A stretch of 6,836 nt of DNA from Betaproteobacteria bacterium (lineage in GTDB: Bacteria; Pseudomonadota; Gammaproteobacteria; Burkholderiales; SG8-39): the NCBI GenBank assembly GCA_029865405.1, contig JAOUGZ010000143.1, positions 1-6,836 of the forward strand, written 5' to 3'. This document shows, one piece after another, positions 4,312 through 6,836 of the stretch. The position numbers and the translations under genes are program-made. The first letter of the stretch is position 1. Every line of letters starts with the position of its first letter. The notes below the pieces were generated by a model. The model did no database searches and was not told the DNA's origin. It was given only the letters and a program-made list of their open reading frames with translations.

Positions 4312-6836
4312 TGCTGTCGCGCATCCAGTCGCGCCCGCTCTGGCCGTTGCCCGGCGCGCCCACCGAGCCGCAATCGGTGGCGCGCCACTGGCCGCTCGGG
4401 CGGAAGTTGCGGATCTTGAGGACCGCGTTGAGGTAGTAGGGCTGCTGGTTGTAGGCCGCTGTCGTGTTGTTGCGCACCTGCGTGCCGGGCACCTGACCGG
4501 CCTCCTGCCCGACGTCGTTCAGGTTGACGAGGAAGGCCTTGTTCTTCCAGCCGTGCGGCACCGCCACGTGACACCAGTTGCAGCGCAACCGACCAATCCT
4601 GTCGGCGTGCATCGAGTGGCCGTCCTCGCCGCGGTCGGTCAGCCAGAAACCGGTGCGCGTGTCGGCGCGCGTCGCGTAGATCGTGTAGCTGTGGCACTTG
4701 AAGCACAGGCCCGCGGCCTGCTGGCCGGTGCCGGTGGCCGTGTTCCACGCGCCCTTCAGCAGGAAGCTGTTATTGGAGCCGTGCGGTCCCCAGGGAACGC
4801 CGTTCTCGCCGCCGTCGGGGATCACCGAGTTGCTGGCGGCCACCTCGGCGCCGTGGCAGTCGCTGCAATACATGGTCTGCGTGCCGACCGCGTTGCGCCA
4901 GGGGAACTGCCAGTTGTTCGCGCTCAGCCCGCCGCGCACTGCGGGCGTGCGGCCCGTATCGCCGGTCACGGGGTGCCAGCTGCGGTGGTTGCTGGTCTGG
5001 AAGTTCACCGATGCCACCGGTCCCGGCGGGTCCCCGGCGAAGGCCCCCGAGTCGACGGTGGTCACCTCGCCGCGGTGCCCGAGCGGCGCCTGGAACTCCT
5101 TGGCCTGATTGGTGTACTGCGTGAGGTTGTTGGTGCCGCTCGCCGTGCCGCCCGTGCGGCCGAGCGACGGACGGCTGCCGACCGGAAGGACATTGCTGTC
5201 GTCGTAGCCGAAGTCCGAGTGGCACTTCAGGCAGATCTGGTATTCGCGCGTCACGTAGCTCGCCGCCACGCTGGTGTCGGCGCTGGCGCCGGGGTCGCCG
5301 CGCTTGAAGGCGTAGCTGGTCGGCAGTGAGTGGAAGGAAGCGGATCCGTAGATCGGCTCCACCCCGGTGGTGCCGCGCAGCACGCCGGAGGCGATGTTCG
5401 AGTGGATGCTGCCAGCGCCGTCCACGTGCGTGTGCGTGCCCGCCGCTTCCGGCGCGCCCGAGATGTTGCCGCCGGCGCCGATGAAGGCGCGGAACTTCAC
5501 CACGCGGTGCGGATTGTGGCAGTCGGTGCACTCGGCGTGCCGATTGGCAAGGTTGCCCACCCCCAGGCGCGCGCGCGGCTCGACGAAGTCCGCGCCGCAG
5601 CGGTTGTCCGAAGTGGTGCAGTTCACGTAGGCGAGGTCCGCGAAATTCCCGCCGATGTCATGCGCCTCGGTGGTCACGCCCTGCTCTGCATTGGTGATCG
5701 GCATGCGCACCGCGCGCGCGTACTCGCTCCTGATGTTGGGAACGAACGCCCCGGTGTTGGTGATCACCGGGGTCGCGGAATGGCACTGGTAGCACACCTC
5801 CTCGATGGCGCTCGCACCCCCCGACTTGGGGCTCGAGGGACTGTCGGTGCCCTCGCGCGTCAGGCGCCGCGCGCCCTGCACGGTGTGCGTATCGTGGCAG
5901 TTGAGGCACGAGGCCCGCCACACCGGCAAGTTGGCGGGGAAGTCGCGCAGCGGCGCCGTGCTCACCGAAGGCAGGTAGGTCTGAGTCGCCACCTGCGGGT
6001 TGGCATGCGCCGAGAACGCCCAGGTGCCACTGATGCCGTTCTTGTCGTGGCACGACAGGCACATGATGTCGCCCGCCTCGCTGTAGCCCGGGCCCGGCGT
6101 GCCGACCTGGAACCGGTTCTGACGGAGGAATTTCTGGTTGCCCTGCGCCGCGTCAGTCTCGCGGATGTGCGGATCGTGGCAGGAGCCGCACTGCACCTGG
6201 CCCTGCCCGCCCGCGGCGGTGGGCTCCAGCGGCAGCAGCGGCTTGTAGCCGGGCGCGCGCACGCCGATGACGGTGCCGCTGCCCGCGGGCCAGCGCTGCG
6301 CGGGGTCCACCGCGCGCAGCTCGCCGTCGCGCGCGGCGAGCGCGCCGGTGTAGGTGAGCGAGATCGGGTGGTCGTTGGTGAGGTCGACCCCAACGTTGCG
6401 CGTGTAGCCCGTGGCGACGCCCTGCCCTGGGGGCATTACGCCGCCCGCGCCCGTGCCGCTCATCGGGATCGTCACCGTGCCCTGCTGCGCACCCGAGCCC
6501 AGCCCGTTCAGCACGTTGACGCTGCCGATCGCGAGCGTGCCGTCGTGGCAGGAAAGGCACAGCTTCGAGCTGCCGCCGGGCTGGTCGAGCGAGCCCTGGA
6601 TGGCGTTCGCGTCGAGCGAGCTCGAGGTGTAGACGGTGTAGGTCGCGTCCGAAAGCTTGCGGTTCCACAGCGGCGTGACGCCCGGCGTGGCCGCGTGCGG
6701 CGTGTGGCAGAACGCGCACACCTGGCTCTCGCTCACCGCGCGCACGCCGCCCACGCCACCGCCGCCGCTCGCCGAGAGATTGTGCGGTGTGGCGCGCACG
6801 TCCGACACGCGCCCGGCATGCGCCGGCGCGAGCCAG
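4286..6836 (-). CDS. Exported undecaheme (11 CxxCH) c-type cytochrome, doubled-CxxCH / cytochrome c3-like; N-terminus outside window
   Basis: The frame is open from the window edge to TGA at 4286-4288, giving 849 visible residues. Counting from the Val (GTG) codon at 6808 as residue 1, CxxCH sites begin at 31, 84, 207, 250, 301, 339, 427, 526, 648, 702 and 743. Several read CHxPH (CAFCHTPH, CGSCHDPH, CTDCHNPH), typical of doubled-CxxCH domains, and many further His residues could be distal ligands. The conserved opening ATPHNLSASG followed by CAFCHTPH and PLWNRKLSDATY fits this family. Near the end, CNWCHVAVPHGWKNKAF is a recognisable terminal heme block. Four cysteines lie outside heme sites: 397/404 and 813/836, possibly two disulfides. 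No membrane segment or lipobox is visible, so the mature protein is probably periplasmic or secreted. Role: electron transfer or storage in respiration; partner and substrate cannot be told from sequence. It heads an operon of cytochrome maturation genes and is their likely client. Confidence 0.96.
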   Translation of the reverse strand, partial: WLAPAHAGRVSDVRATPHNLSASGGGGVGGVRAVSESQVCAFCHTPHAATPGVTPLWNRKLSDATYTVYTSSSLDANAIQGSLDQPGGSSKLCLSCHDGTLAIGSVNVLNGLGSGAQQGTVTIPMSGTGAGGVMPPGQGVATGYTRNVGVDLTNDHPISLTYTGALAARDGELRAVDPAQRWPAGSGTVIGVRAPGYKPLLPLEPTAAGGQGQVQCGSCHDPHIRETDAAQGNQKFLRQNRFQVGTPGPGYSEAGDIMCLSCHDKNGISGTWAFSAHANPQVATQTYLPSVSTAPLRDFPANLPVWRASCLNCHDTHTVQGARRLTREGTDSPSSPKSGGASAIEEVCYQCHSATPVITNTGAFVPNIRSEYARAVRMPITNAEQGVTTEAHDIGGNFADLAYVNCTTSDNRCGADFVEPRARLGVGNLANRHAECTDCHNPHRVVKFRAFIGAGGNISGAPEAAGTHTHVDGAGSIHSNIASGVLRGTTGVEPIYGSASFHSLPTSYAFKRGDPGASADTSVAASYVTREYQICLKCHSDFGYDDSNVLPVGSRPSLGRTGGTASGTNNLTQYTNQAKEFQAPLGHRGEVTTVDSGAFAGDPPGPVASVNFQTSNHRSWHPVTGDTGRTPAVRGGLSANNWQFPWRNAVGTQTMYCSDCHGAEVAASNSVIPDGGENGVPWGPHGSNNSFLLKGAWNTATGTGQQAAGLCFKCHSYTIYATRADTRTGFWLTDRGEDGHSMHADRIGRLRCNWCHVAVPHGWKNKAFLVNLNDVGQEAGQVPGTQVRNNTTAAYNQQPYYLNAVLKIRNFRPSGQWRATDCGSVGAPGNGQSGRDWMRDSNENCQNPP
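6809..6836 (-). other. End of a signal peptide with AHA-type cleavage site
   Basis: Upstream of the GTG at 6808 the same frame continues without a stop to the window edge and reads WLAPAHAGR. Small residues at -3 and -1 (Ala-His-Ala) fit signal peptidase I cleavage just before Gly-Arg, about two residues ahead of the GTG. The true start therefore lies beyond 6836, and GTG 6808 is an internal Val codon. Export is required for c-heme attachment, which supports this reading. Confidence 0.75.

Noticed and set aside
3893..5329. A 478-codon open frame on the + strand opposite resB and the cytochrome gene
   Set aside because: It is antisense to eight or more well-defined features, including several CxxCH sites and the ResB start, and its product is a low-complexity Ala/Val/Arg sequence. 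Long antisense frames are expected in DNA this GC-rich.
5595..5620. Cysteines 397 and 404 of the cytochrome as a twelfth, unusual heme site
   Set aside because: The spacing is Cx6C and the following residue is Gly, not His, so a covalent heme site is not supported. A disulfide is more likely.
6806..6808. GTG as the start of the multiheme cytochrome
   Set aside because: The frame stays open upstream and reads like the end of a signal peptide (LAPAHA). A c-type cytochrome starting at 6808 would have no export signal.
1..6836. CRISPR arrays, tRNA or rRNA genes, insertion sequences, phage genes
   Set aside because: No regularly spaced repeats, no cloverleaf-like or rRNA-like segments, and no transposase or integrase motifs were seen on either strand.

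Overview
The window is GC-rich (about 70 % by eye) and gene-dense. Its gene families (Sel1 repeats, System II cytochrome c maturation, CcmG/DsbE thioredoxin, large multiheme c-type cytochrome) point to a Gram-negative bacterium, most likely a pseudomonadotal (perhaps betaproteobacterial) or similar lineage with respiratory multiheme cytochromes. The taxonomic guess is an inference from gene content only.

Layout. Positions 1-326 hold the 3' end of a Sel1-repeat protein gene on the + strand. Everything else is on the - strand and reads right to left. A large exported cytochrome (6836 to 4286; N-terminus off the window) carries 11 CxxCH heme-attachment motifs. It is followed by resB (4311-3286), ccsA (3289-2477), a membrane-anchored TPR protein (2472-1900) and a CcmG/DsbE-type thioredoxin (1903-1379). 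After a 177-bp gap with small inverted repeats comes an eight- or nine-helix membrane protein (1201-323). I read that last protein as a divergent CcsA/HemX-like paralogue that lacks the WWD heme-handling motif and both flanking histidines. Its stop codon overlaps the stop of the convergent Sel1 gene.

How the genes fit together. The first five - strand genes overlap or nearly touch (26 bp overlap, GTGA overlap, 4-nt gap, ATGA overlap), so they almost certainly form one transcription unit with coupled translation. The logic is a substrate plus its own assembly line. ResB and CcsA form the System II heme exporter and cytochrome c synthetase. The DsbE-like thioredoxin would keep the apocytochrome CxxCH cysteines reduced. 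The TPR protein would hold or present the apocytochrome, as CcmI or NrfG do in System I. The thioredoxin and TPR proteins look like System I parts joined to a System II core. The most unusual member is the WWD-less CcsA-like protein at the end. No electron donor for the thioredoxin (CcdA/DsbD) is present in the window. I saw no CRISPR array, tRNA or rRNA gene, or insertion sequence.
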